Below, piece after piece: positions 1 through 7,328 of a stretch of DNA of 8,693 nt. The notes below the pieces were generated by a model. It did not search any database and was not told where the DNA came from. It worked only from the letters and a program-made list of their open reading frames with translations. The translations under genes were made by a program, and so were the position numbers. Position 1 is the stretch's first letter. Every line of letters starts with the position of its first letter. Where the stretch lies: contig MSTD01000007.1 in NCBI GenBank assembly GCA_001942045.1, positions 1 to 8,693 of the forward strand, in the 5' to 3' direction. This DNA comes from Mycolicibacterium porcinum (GTDB lineage Bacteria > Actinomycetota > Actinomycetes > Mycobacteriales > Mycobacteriaceae).

Positions 1-915
1 CGGTTTGAGTGCGGCGGCCACGGCTTTGCGGTCGCTGTAGGACACGAACCGCAGCGCGTTGCGGATCAGATGCACCACACACGTCTGCACCGCGGCCTGC
101 GACCAGGTCGCCGCGATCGCCTCGGGGAACCCGGTCAGCCCGTCGCAACACACGATCAGCACGTCTTTGATGCCCCGGTTGGCCAGATCGGCGCACACCG
201 CCGCCCAAAACGCCGCCCCTTCGTTCTGCTGGACCCAGATCCCCAGAACATGCTTGATCCCGGCCATATCCACGCCCACGGCGATGTGAGCGGCCTTATT
301 GCGGGTGTGGCCGCCGTCTTTGACCTTGACGATGATCGCGTCGAGGTAGATCACCGGGTAGATCGAGTCGAGCGGGCGGCGCTGCCAGGCCAGCACCTCA
401 TCGGAAATCTCGTCGACGATCTTGGAGATCGTCTCATGCGACACCTGGGTTCCGATCGTGGACTCCAGGTGAAATTGGATGTCGCGCAACGTCATTCCAC
501 CGGCATACAGCGAAATGATCATGTCATCGAGCCCGCCGGTACGACGCTGCCCTTTGGGTACCAGCCGTGGGGTGAACGAGCCATCCCGATCGCGCGGGAC
601 GTCCAGGGGCACCGGGCCGGCCTCGCTGATCACCGTCTTGGGTGAGCTGCCGTTGCGGGCATTCGGTAGCGACCGGCCGGCCGGATCACCCTTCTCATAG
701 CCCAGGTGATCGGTCAGCTCAGCGGCCAGGCCGCGTTCCAGGGCCAGTTTGATCAACCCGGGCAGCAAGCCACCCTCACCGGTCAGCGCGACCTCGCCGG
801 TATCGATCTGAGCCAGCAGCTCATCGACTGCCCCCGAGGCCCGCAGCGCCTCAGCCATCTCCACCGTGGACCCAGCCTCAGCCAGCATCCCATCCACGTC
901 CTTGCCATCCTTCAC
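1..915 (-). CDS. IS256-family (Mutator-type) transposase, C-terminus cut by window edge
   Basis: DDE transposase that cuts and rejoins the ends of its own IS. The minus frame is open from GTG at 915 to base 1, giving 305 residues of the usual roughly 400 to 420. Visible family marks are the N-terminal 'LTDHLGYEKGDP' block (about 67-78), 'VPRDRDGSF' (106-114) and the LRDIQ/SHETISKI helix-turn-helix-like region (143-167). The catalytic core shows the first Asp in 'VIYLDAIIVKV' (D192), the second in 'IVCCDGLTGFPEAI' (D258), and the CVVHLIRN motif (279-286). The catalytic Glu would lie beyond the left edge. GTG 915 is chosen because a TAG stop lies in frame just upstream and a GGAAGGA ribosome site sits about 9 bases before it. 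ATG codons at 888 and 858 are weaker alternatives. The visible part has no frameshift or internal stop, so the copy may be active. Confidence 0.93.
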   Translation of the reverse strand, partial: MKDGKDVDGMLAEAGSTVEMAEALRASGAVDELLAQIDTGEVALTGEGGLLPGLIKLALERGLAAELTDHLGYEKGDPAGRSLPNARNGSSPKTVISEAGPVPLDVPRDRDGSFTPRLVPKGQRRTGGLDDMIISLYAGGMTLRDIQFHLESTIGTQVSHETISKIVDEISDEVLAWQRRPLDSIYPVIYLDAIIVKVKDGGHTRNKAAHIAVGVDMAGIKHVLGIWVQQNEGAAFWAAVCADLANRGIKDVLIVCCDGLTGFPEAIAATWSQAAVQTCVVHLIRNALRFVSYSDRKAVAAALKP

Positions 916-930
916 GTCCTGCGATCCTTC

Positions 931-962
931 CGTTAGGACCTACACAGAACATCTGACACCCC
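931..962. repeat. Probable terminal inverted repeat of the IS256-family element
   Basis: The non-coding stretch between the transposase start and the resumed endonuclease frame carries ACCTACACAGAACATCTGAC followed by a run of C. This resembles the terminal repeats seen in many actinobacterial IS256-family elements. The call rests on position and resemblance only, because the partner repeat at the other IS end is not in the window. The outer edge is uncertain by about 5 bases. Confidence 0.45.
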
Positions 963-1445
963 CTCCGCTGGCGCGATCTGACCTGCCGCTTCCCCGGCTG
1001 TGACGCCCCGATCGCCCGCAGCGACATCGATCACACCGTGCCCTACCCGCTGGGCCCGACGCATCCGTCCAACACCAAACTCTATTGCCGGGCCCATCAT
1101 TTGCTGAAAACGTTCTGCCCCGGCTGGTCGGATCGTCAATTACCCGACGGCACAGTCGAAATCACCACACCCACCGGCCACACCCACATCACCGAACCCC
1201 ACGGCGCCGCCATGTTCCCCACCCTGGGCCAACCGACCGGGGACCTGAACCTTCCCGAACCCGAAGCTCCGAGCCCGAACCGCGGCGTGAAGATGCCCAA
1301 ACGCTCACGCACCCGCGAACAAGACCGCCAAGACCGCATCGCCGAAGAACGACGCCTACGCGCCGAATTCAACCACGACCTCGAAATCGAACGACAATAC
1401 CAAGCCTGGCTCGCCGAAGAACACGGACCACCACCACCATTCTGA
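963..1445 (+). pseudogene. DUF222 / 13E12-type HNH endonuclease, C-terminal remnant cut by the IS
   Basis: The plus frame is open from the IS boundary to TGA at 1443-1445. It begins directly with the conserved lead-in 'RWRDLTCRFPGC' of the HNH domain. The domain is intact: a Cys pair in CRFPGC, the first His in 'SDIDHTVPYP', Asn in 'PSNTKLYC', and the final His pair in 'CRAHHLLKTF', followed by 'GWSDRQLPDGTVEI'. A charged Arg/Glu-rich tail of about 60 residues ends the protein. The N-terminal DUF222 domain, usually 250 or more residues, is missing, and a stop codon inside the IS end (954-956) closes the frame. In mycobacteria this family includes the REP13E12 repeats. The first possible internal start is GTG 1038, which would leave out the Cys pair and the first His, so a working product is unlikely. 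The N-terminal half should lie on the far side of the IS. Confidence 0.85.
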
Positions 1446-1446
1446 A

Positions 1447-1459
1447 CGGGCACCGCCCG
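1447..1459. terminator. Short hairpin between convergent genes, possible terminator
   Basis: CGGGC-ACC-GCCCG forms a perfect 5-base stem with a 3-base loop. It lies in the 16-base gap between the end of the endonuclease remnant (+) and the end of the ferredoxin gene (-). The position suits a two-way terminator, but the stem is short and no T-run follows on either strand, so the call is weak. Confidence 0.25.
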
Positions 1460-1461
1460 CG

Positions 1462-1656
1462 TCACTCCCCGGTGAGCTTCAGCGCCGACGCGGGGCAGAG
1501 CTTGACGGCCTGGCGCGCCTGATCGATCTGATCGCCAGGCACCTCGTCGACGAGGACTTCGACGACGCCGTCCTCGTCCTGGTCGAAGATGACGTCAGAG
1601 ATCATCACGCAGTTGCCCGATGCGATGCACGCGTCCTGATCTGCTTCTACTTTCAT
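1462..1656 (-). CDS. Ferredoxin, [3Fe-4S]-type, P450 partner
   Basis: Small cytosolic electron carrier of 64 residues, about the usual length for P450-associated ferredoxins of actinobacteria. The cluster motif is CIASGNC (C10 to C16 from the ATG start) with a distal CP pair (C54-P55). This gives the Cx5C...CP pattern of a single three-cysteine [3Fe-4S] cluster, with Ser at the central position where a fourth Cys would sit in a [4Fe-4S] form. The protein is acidic, as expected for docking on a P450. It follows the P450 gene at once and almost certainly donates electrons to it; no reductase gene is present in the window. Start choice is uncertain. ATG 1656 gives the familiar 'MKVEADQDAC' opening, while GTG 1668 would add four residues and overlap the P450 stop by 7 bases. 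Confidence 0.92.
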   Translation of the reverse strand: MKVEADQDACIASGNCVMISDVIFDQDEDGVVEVLVDEVPGDQIDQARQAVKLCPASALKLTGE

Positions 1657-1661
1657 GGCCT

Positions 1662-2867
1662 TCACCACGTTACCGCCAAAGATTTGAGCCCGTAGATGAA
1701 GTGAAAAGACCGGTACTGCACGGCTTCGAACGGTTCCGCGAGGGCCAGCGCAGGGAACCGCCGCAGCAGCGCCGGGAAGGCGATCCGCATCTCCATGCGG
1801 GCCAGTGGGGCGCCGAGGCAGTGGTGCACGCCGTGGCCGAAGGCCAGGTGTCCGGGCGCGCCTCGGCCGATGTCGAGCGTGTCAGGGTTGTCGATGAAAT
1901 CGGGGTCGCGGTTGCCGGCCGGAAGTGAGGCGAAGACCAACTCGCCCGCGGGAATCCGCACGCCGGCCACCTCGACGTCGGTGGTGGTGAAGCGGGGGAT
2001 GGCGTTCTGCACGATGGACAGCCAGCGCAGGAGTTCCTCGACGGCCGGGCCGACGGCATCCGGATCGTCGCGCACCGCGGCCAACTGGTCGGGATGTCGC
2101 AGCAGTGCCAGGACACCGAGGCCCAGCATGTTCGATGTGGTCTCGTGTCCGGCGAGTAGCAGCAGTCCCGCGATACCGATGAGTTCGTCGTCGCTCAGTT
2201 CCGCGCCGTGGTCGCGGATCAGCATCCCGAGGATGTCCTCACCCGGATCCTGCCGGGCCCGCCCGACCAGGCCGCGCATGTAGTCACGGCTCTGCCGTTG
2301 CAGCGCAAGGCGTTCCGCGATGGGCAGAGACAGGTCGAGTTGGAGTGTCGAGCGGTGTTGGAAGTCGTCGCGGTCCGCGTACGGCACCCCGAGCAGTTCG
2401 CAGATCACCAATGACGGGATGGGGAGCGCGAAGTCGGCCACCAGGTCCGATGGTGGGCCGGCCGCGGCCATCGCGTCGAGGCGGCCCTCGACGATCTCGA
2501 TAATGCGTGGTTCGAGCCGTTTCATCCGGCGGATGGTGAACTCCGCGGTGAGCATGCGGCGCAGTCGCTGGTGTTCAGGCGGGTCGAGGCCCAACAGATT
2601 GCCGGCGCGAGCGCTGGCCAACTCTTCGTCGGACATCTCAGGAGCCCCGGGCAGGGTGAAACCTGGCGGTCTGCTGTTGGAAAACCGCTCGTGGTCACCC
2701 AACACCGCCTTGACGTCCTCGTGTCGGGTGATCAGGTACACCGGGTTGCCGAGCGCGCTGATGACGGTGCGCACGCCGTCGTTCTCGCGGATCGCACCCA
2801 ATTCGGACGTCGGGTCGAAGGCGTTGCGCCGCATGTGTACTGGCGGCAGCGTGATCGGCGCACTCAT
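1662..2867 (-). CDS. Cytochrome P450, class I soluble (CYP105-like)
   Basis: Heme monooxygenase of 401 residues, the normal length for soluble bacterial P450s. It inserts one oxygen atom into a substrate using electrons passed through a ferredoxin. All the key motifs are seen: I-helix oxygen-binding AGHETT (239-244), K-helix ExxR as E278-LL-R281, and the heme loop FGHGVHHCLG (343-352) with Cys350 as the iron ligand. 'LLGLDPPEHQRLRRML' (91-106) is the B'/C-helix heme-propionate region. No N-terminal membrane anchor is seen. 'YRSFHFIYGLKSLAV' at the end, together with the general pattern, recalls the CYP105/CYP107 group; the exact family and substrate cannot be assigned by eye. ATG 2867 lies 9 bases after the stop of the hydrolase gene, and the ferredoxin gene follows directly. 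Confidence 0.96.
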   Translation of the reverse strand: MSAPITLPPVHMRRNAFDPTSELGAIRENDGVRTVISALGNPVYLITRHEDVKAVLGDHERFSNSRPPGFTLPGAPEMSDEELASARAGNLLGLDPPEHQRLRRMLTAEFTIRRMKRLEPRIIEIVEGRLDAMAAAGPPSDLVADFALPIPSLVICELLGVPYADRDDFQHRSTLQLDLSLPIAERLALQRQSRDYMRGLVGRARQDPGEDILGMLIRDHGAELSDDELIGIAGLLLLAGHETTSNMLGLGVLALLRHPDQLAAVRDDPDAVGPAVEELLRWLSIVQNAIPRFTTTDVEVAGVRIPAGELVFASLPAGNRDPDFIDNPDTLDIGRGAPGHLAFGHGVHHCLGAPLARMEMRIAFPALLRRFPALALAEPFEAVQYRSFHFIYGLKSLAVTW

Positions 2868-2876
2868 GCCACGACG

Positions 2877-3692
2877 CTACCCGCGTGCGAGGAACTCCCT
2901 GATCAACGTGTTGACAAGGCGTGGGTTCTCCAGCGCCGCCAGGTGGGCGACTCCGTCGAGCACGGTCACCTCGGCCGCGGGGATGGCGTCGGCCATCGCG
3001 ATGGTCTCCTCGATCGGGAACGTCGCGTCTTCGTCGCCGGCGACCACGAGTACCGGTGCGCTCACCCGCGCGAGCAATGCCCGCTGATCCGGGCGGCGCG
3101 GCACCACGCTCTTCACCGCCCACGCGGCGGAATCAACGTCGACCAGGTGCGTCGCGTCCCGCACGAAGGCGACCACCTCTGGGCGCGTGCGAAACGTGGT
3201 CGGGCCGAGAAACGCCGACAACACCGGCCTGGTGAGGGGGCCGTGGATGCCGCCGAGTGCACTGGCCGCCTGCAGCAGCAGGCCGTACTCGACCTTCTGT
3301 CGCATCCCGGCTGCCGACGCGGTGCAGTTCATCAGCACAGCCCGGCCGATGCGGTCCGGATACGAAGCCGCGAACGTCCCGCCGATCATTCCGCCCCACG
3401 AGTTGCCGACGAAGTGGGCGCGTTCGACACCCACGCCGTCGAGGATGTCGGCGACGGTGTCGGCGCAGTCGGCGAAACTGAATGGCGCGGTCAGCTTTTC
3501 GCTGCCTCCGTGGCCCGGCGGGTCGACCAGGATCACCCGATGGTCGGGTTCGAACTCCTGCGCCTGTGCGGCCCACATCCGGCCGGTCATCAGCAGGCTG
3601 GGCCAGAACAAGATGGTTTCGCCGTCACCCCGGACCTCGACGCGGATCGGGCCGAGTTTCGTGGGCAGTCGCAATTCCTGCACAGCTGCCAA
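2877..3692 (-). CDS. Alpha/beta-fold hydrolase
   Basis: Cytosolic serine hydrolase of 271 residues with a complete alpha/beta-fold pattern. The nucleophile elbow is 'FVGNSWGGMIGG' with Ser98. 'LVVAGDEDATFP' supplies the acid, probably Asp222, and 'VLDGVAHLAALENP' supplies His250. The oxyanion-side 'DPPGHGGSEK' loop is at 57-66. Members act on esters, lactones, C-C bonds of ring-cleavage products or epoxides, and the sequence alone does not tell which. There is no signal peptide. The proposed start is TTG 3692, one base after the MMPL stop, with a GGCGGA-like ribosome site about 8 bases before it. GTG 3683 is the alternative, and an in-frame stop lies further upstream. Its place between an MMPL transporter and a P450/ferredoxin pair suggests a substrate shared with the P450. 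Confidence 0.93.
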   Translation of the reverse strand: MAAVQELRLPTKLGPIRVEVRGDGETILFWPSLLMTGRMWAAQAQEFEPDHRVILVDPPGHGGSEKLTAPFSFADCADTVADILDGVGVERAHFVGNSWGGMIGGTFAASYPDRIGRAVLMNCTASAAGMRQKVEYGLLLQAASALGGIHGPLTRPVLSAFLGPTTFRTRPEVVAFVRDATHLVDVDSAAWAVKSVVPRRPDQRALLARVSAPVLVVAGDEDATFPIEETIAMADAIPAAEVTVLDGVAHLAALENPRLVNTLIREFLARG

Positions 3693-3693
3693 G

Positions 3694-5700
3694 CTAGCGA
3701 TCCGCCCGCAGTCCCGGCCACCAGATCCGCGGACCGATCAATGTGAACAGCGCCGGGATGATCACCGTGCGCACCACGAAGGTGTCCAGCAGGATGCCCA
3801 GCCCGACGATGATCCCGAGCTGCGTCAGCACGATCAGCGGCAGCACGCCCAGCACACAGAACACCGCCGCCAGCACCACACCGGCACTGGTGATCACCGC
3901 TCCGGTGGCCGACACCGCCCGCACGATGCCTTGCCTGGTGCCGTGTTCCGGAGTCTCCTCACGTGCCCGCGTCACCAGGAAGATCGTGTAGTCCACGCCC
4001 AGGGCCACCAGGAACAGGAACGCGAACAGCGGGGTGCTGTTGTCCAGCGCCGGGAAACCGAACACGTGCACGCTGGCCCAGCCGCCCAGGCCGAGCGCGG
4101 CCAGCGCGCTGAGCACCGTGACGCCCACCAGCACGAGCGGTGCGAGCGCCGAGCGCAGCAGCAGATAGAGCACAGCCAGGACCACCGCCAGGATCGCCGG
4201 GATCACCACGAGCCGGTCGCGCTGGGCTGCCGCGGCGGTGTCCCTGGCTTGGGCGTCGGCCCCGCCCACTACTGCGGTGGAGTCCGCGGATCGGACCGAA
4301 TCCCGCAGGGCATCAATGGTTTCGAAGGCCTCGTCGGACGCGGGCTCGGCTTTGAGCACGACCGACCACTGGGTGAGCCCGGTCGGTGACTCACCTGCCG
4401 GGGCGGCGGAGACGACGCCGGGGGTGTCGGTGATCGCCCGCTGTACCGCACCGGCTTTGGCGGTGGAGGCGATGACGCGGGTGGGGTCGGTCAAACCACT
4501 CGGGAAATGCGCGGCCAAGGTCTGATAACCGGTCACTGATTCGGACTGAACCCGGAACTGCTCGATCTGGGTCAGCCCGATCGGGGTGGCCAGCAGGGCG
4601 GTGCACAGGACGGCCAGGCCGGCCAGCGAGGCCACCGCGACGCGCGCGGGCTTGCGCGCCACCGAATCCGCGATCCGGTGCCACACGCCACTTTCGGTCA
4701 GCGGCGTGGCGCCGACCTGGGGGATGAACGGCCAGAACAGCCGTTTGCCGCACAGGGCCAGCAGCGGCGGCAACACGACCAGGACGAAGATCGCGGCCAC
4801 CACAAGACCGGACGCGGCCTGCACGCCGAGGCTGCGGTTGCTCGGCGCGGACGCGAACAACAGTGTCAGCAGGGCCAATACAACGGTCGCGTTACTGGCC
4901 ACGATGGCCGGGGCGGCCGAGCGCACTGCGGTCACCAAGGCTTCACGATGCCGTTCGGTGCGGCCGAGCTCCTCGCGGTACCGCGAGATCAACAGCAGCG
5001 CGTAGTTGGTGCCCGCGCCGAACACCAGCACGCTGGTGATACCGGATGTCGAACCGTCCGGGCTCAAACCGACACCGGAGGCTGCCGCGGTTCCGACGAC
5101 GGAGCCCACCCGGTCGGCGAAGGCGATCACCAACAACGGCACCAGCCACAGCACCGGCGAGCGGTAGGTGATGATGAGCAACAGCGCCACCACCGTCGCG
5201 GTCACCGCGAGCAGGGTGATGTTCGCTCCGGCAAACGAATTCGCGATGTCGGCGCCGAATGCCGGGCCGCCCGTGATCTCGGCCCGCAGCTCGGCGGGCA
5301 GGCCGTTGGTCGCGGTCGCGCGCAATTCCTTCACGGCGTCGTTCAGCCCGAAACCGGACAGGTCGCTCTTCAGCGGCACGGTGGCCACCGCGGCCTTGCC
5401 GTCGTCGGCCACCACCACGGGCGGGCCCGCCGCATCGGTCATCCGGTTGCGCGCATCGGCGGTGGCGTCGACGTCGGTCATGGTCAGTTCACCGCCGTCG
5501 CTGCGGGTCACCACCAGGATCGCCGGCACCTGATCGCCTCCGGGAAATTCGGTGCGCAGGGCGTCGGCCCGCGCCGATTCGGCGTCGGAGGGAACGGAGA
5601 CCGGCGATTGCGAGGCGGCGTCGCTTCCGCTCAGCAGGCCCAGCAGTCCGCCGGAGACGACCACGACCAGCACGGCCAGCCACGTCAAGCGCCTAATCAC
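3694..5700 (-). CDS. MMPL/RND-family transporter
   Basis: Inner-membrane RND transporter of 668 residues, with two MMPL halves and about 12 membrane helices. Helix 1 is at about 4-24, followed by a periplasmic domain (25-158). Helices 2-6 fill 160-317 and helix 7 is about 352-373. A second periplasmic domain (375-495) is followed by helices 8-12 (497-650). Family members export lipids or other lipophilic compounds using the proton gradient. The helix-4 and helix-10 signature sites are 'FGAGTNYALLLISRYREEL' (N232-Y233) and 'LGVDYTIFLVTRAREE' (D570-Y571). The second has the usual Asp-Tyr pair, but the first has Asn in place of Asp. The protein is short for an MmpL (often 700 to 1000) and lacks the long C-terminal tail of MmpL3. 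No mmpS partner gene is seen. GTG 5700 overlaps the antiporter stop by 8 bases, a sign of translational coupling. Confidence 0.93.
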   Translation of the reverse strand: MIRRLTWLAVLVVVVSGGLLGLLSGSDAASQSPVSVPSDAESARADALRTEFPGGDQVPAILVVTRSDGGELTMTDVDATADARNRMTDAAGPPVVVADDGKAAVATVPLKSDLSGFGLNDAVKELRATATNGLPAELRAEITGGPAFGADIANSFAGANITLLAVTATVVALLLIITYRSPVLWLVPLLVIAFADRVGSVVGTAAASGVGLSPDGSTSGITSVLVFGAGTNYALLLISRYREELGRTERHREALVTAVRSAAPAIVASNATVVLALLTLLFASAPSNRSLGVQAASGLVVAAIFVLVVLPPLLALCGKRLFWPFIPQVGATPLTESGVWHRIADSVARKPARVAVASLAGLAVLCTALLATPIGLTQIEQFRVQSESVTGYQTLAAHFPSGLTDPTRVIASTAKAGAVQRAITDTPGVVSAAPAGESPTGLTQWSVVLKAEPASDEAFETIDALRDSVRSADSTAVVGGADAQARDTAAAAQRDRLVVIPAILAVVLAVLYLLLRSALAPLVLVGVTVLSALAALGLGGWASVHVFGFPALDNSTPLFAFLFLVALGVDYTIFLVTRAREETPEHGTRQGIVRAVSATGAVITSAGVVLAAVFCVLGVLPLIVLTQLGIIVGLGILLDTFVVRTVIIPALFTLIGPRIWWPGLRADR

Positions 5701-7285
5701 GGTTCAGTGTCGCCTCTTCCAGATCGAGCCCATGCAGCACAGTACGCAGCACCTCGTCGTCGATGTGCCCGGCATCGCGTTCGGCGATGAACGTGTCCCG
5801 TTCGGCGGCAAGCATTTCCAGCCGGAGTCGGCGGAACGCCGCCGTCGGGCTCTCGCCGATGTCGTCCTCGCCGCGGCCCAGCCGCTCCCAGGCGGCGTTG
5901 CGCCGGCGGGTGTTCCACGCCCGCAACACGTCGGCGGCGCGCTGGGGTACGTCGGTGGTGGCGGATTGCTCGGCCAGCAACTCGTCGAGCCGCTCGGCGG
6001 CGGCCCGGGCGGCCTTGTCCTGAGCGGCGGCCGTGGCGATCGCATCGCTGTGTGCCTCGTCGCCCTGCGCCCCGAGGACCCGGATGAACCACGGCAGCGT
6101 GAGCCCGTGCAGCAACAGCGTCCCGACCACGACGACGAAGGTCAGGAACACCAGTTGGGGGCGGCCGGGGAAGGGATCACCGGCCAGTGTGGTGGCCGGG
6201 ACACCGAATGCCGCGGCCAGTGACACGACGCCGCGCATTCCGGCCCAGGCGACGACGAACACCTGGGCCCGTGACGGTTCGGGTTCGCGTTCGCGAATCC
6301 GCTTGGACAACAGCCGGGGCAGATACGTGGTGGCATAGACCCACACCATCCGGACCGCGATCACCGTGGTGAACACGGCGGCCGACGAGATGGCCAGCGT
6401 GGCCGCCGAGATTCCGGCCAGCTCGCTGATCACCTTCGGCAGCTGCAGCCCGATCAACAGGAACGCGAACGATTCCAGGATCAGCTGCAGTGCCTTCCAC
6501 ACGGCCTTGTCCTGCAGCCGAGTCGCGTAGCTGGCCTGGGCATCTCGCTGGCCCAGCAACAGCGCGGCCACCACCACGGCGATCACGCCCGAGCCGTGGA
6601 TCTCCTCGGCCAACAGGTAGATGAAGAACGGTGCCACCAGCCCGATCGCACTTTCGACCAGTGGATCGTCGAGCCGCGTGCGGATGAAGTGCACGACCAT
6701 GCCGATCACCCAGCCCACCACCACGCCGCCGACCGCGGCCAGGGCGAACGTGCCCAACCCGCTACTCCAGGTGGCTGCGGTGCCGATCGCGGCACCGAGG
6801 GCCACCTTGTAGGCGGTCAGCGCGGTCGCATCGTTGAGCAGGCTCTCCCCGCCGAGCAGCGTCATGGTGCGGCGGGGCAGGCCGAGCCGGCGACCGACCG
6901 CGGTGGCCGACACCGCGTCGGGCGGGGCCACGATCGCGCCCAGGGTCAGGGCCGCGGCGATCGTGAGTTCGGGCACGGTGTGAAAGGCGACGATGCCGAC
7001 GACGAACGTCGTCGCCAACGGAAGCCCGACGGCCAGGAACCCGATAGGGCGGATGTTGCGGCGCAACGCCACGTAGCTGCTTTCCAGTCCTGCCGACCAC
7101 AGCAGTGGCGGCAGGATCACGAACAGCACCAGGTCGGGATCCAGGTGTACGTCGTGGAAGCCGGGTAACGCGCTGCCGGCCAGCCCGGCCACCACCAGTG
7201 CCAGCGGAGCCGAGACGTCGAAGCGGCGGGCCACAGCGGCCAGCAGAACCGCGGCGACCAGCGCCGCCAGGAGTGAGGCACCCAC
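5693..7285 (-). CDS. CPA1-family Na+/H+ antiporter
   Basis: Inner-membrane cation/proton exchanger for pH and sodium balance; 530 residues from GTG 7285. About 12 helices occupy roughly residues 2-405. Signature sites are 'AIVAPPDAVSATAVG' (D123), 'GGESLLNDATALTAY' with the Asn-Asp pair N151-D152 that marks electroneutral CPA1 members, and 'AWAGMRGVVSLAAA' with R351. A charged, mostly helical cytoplasmic tail of about 110 residues follows, rich in Ala, Arg and Glu. GTG 7285 is chosen because GGAGG lies 9 bases upstream and the protein then begins right at helix 1. The longer reading from ATG 7330 would add a charged 15-residue leader and overlap the divergent start at 7329. It is the first gene of the five-gene operon; its stop overlaps the MMPL start. 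Confidence 0.95.
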   Translation of the reverse strand: MGASLLAALVAAVLLAAVARRFDVSAPLALVVAGLAGSALPGFHDVHLDPDLVLFVILPPLLWSAGLESSYVALRRNIRPIGFLAVGLPLATTFVVGIVAFHTVPELTIAAALTLGAIVAPPDAVSATAVGRRLGLPRRTMTLLGGESLLNDATALTAYKVALGAAIGTAATWSSGLGTFALAAVGGVVVGWVIGMVVHFIRTRLDDPLVESAIGLVAPFFIYLLAEEIHGSGVIAVVVAALLLGQRDAQASYATRLQDKAVWKALQLILESFAFLLIGLQLPKVISELAGISAATLAISSAAVFTTVIAVRMVWVYATTYLPRLLSKRIREREPEPSRAQVFVVAWAGMRGVVSLAAAFGVPATTLAGDPFPGRPQLVFLTFVVVVGTLLLHGLTLPWFIRVLGAQGDEAHSDAIATAAAQDKAARAAAERLDELLAEQSATTDVPQRAADVLRAWNTRRRNAAWERLGRGEDDIGESPTAAFRRLRLEMLAAERDTFIAERDAGHIDDEVLRTVLHGLDLEEATLNRD

Positions 7286-7314
7286 GTTGTCGTTCCTCCT
7301 TCGTGTGCCGTGCC

Positions 7315-7320
7315 TATCCT
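7315..7320 (+). promoter_or_regulatory. Candidate -10 box (TATCCT) for a leaderless zinc-finger transcript
   Basis: TATCCT fits the actinobacterial TANNNT -10 pattern and ends 8 bases before the A of the ATG at 7329. A transcript would therefore start at or next to the start codon. No ribosome site precedes that ATG, which fits leaderless translation, common in mycobacteria. No clear -35 box is seen. It lies in the 43-base gap that must also serve the antiporter operon on the other strand, for which no convincing -10 box was found. Confidence 0.35.
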
Positions 7321-7328
7321 TGATCATC

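Larger units (their letters stand above)
1..962 (-). mobile_element. IS256-family insertion sequence, partial (runs off left edge)
   Basis: This is the transposase-start end of an IS256-family element. It holds the first 305 codons of a minus-strand Mutator-type transposase and a short non-coding end. The boundary on the right is placed at about 962 (plus or minus 5 bases). There the TACACAGAACATCTGACACC stretch, typical in style of an IS256-family terminal repeat, gives way to clean HNH endonuclease coding sequence. The other end of the element is outside the window, so neither the matching inverted repeat nor a target duplication can be checked. The family call is firm from the transposase; the exact end is inferred. 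Confidence 0.85.

Noticed and set aside
1038..1445. A stand-alone 135-residue gene starting at GTG 1038
   Set aside because: It would begin in the middle of the HNH domain, after the Cys pair and first His, while homology continues upstream to the IS border. It is a remnant.
1136..1465. Minus-strand 109-residue open frame opposite the HNH remnant, and the 145-residue plus frame at 1085-1522
   Set aside because: The HNH reading frame explains this stretch with clear catalytic residues; the others are Arg/Ser- or Arg/Thr/Pro-rich shadows.
2571..5790. Long plus-strand open frames (for example 2571-3746, 3187-4389, 4678-5790) opposite the operon
   Set aside because: They lie antisense to well-supported genes, are extremely rich in Arg, His, Gln and Gly, show no domain, and are the usual by-product of high G/C at third codon positions.
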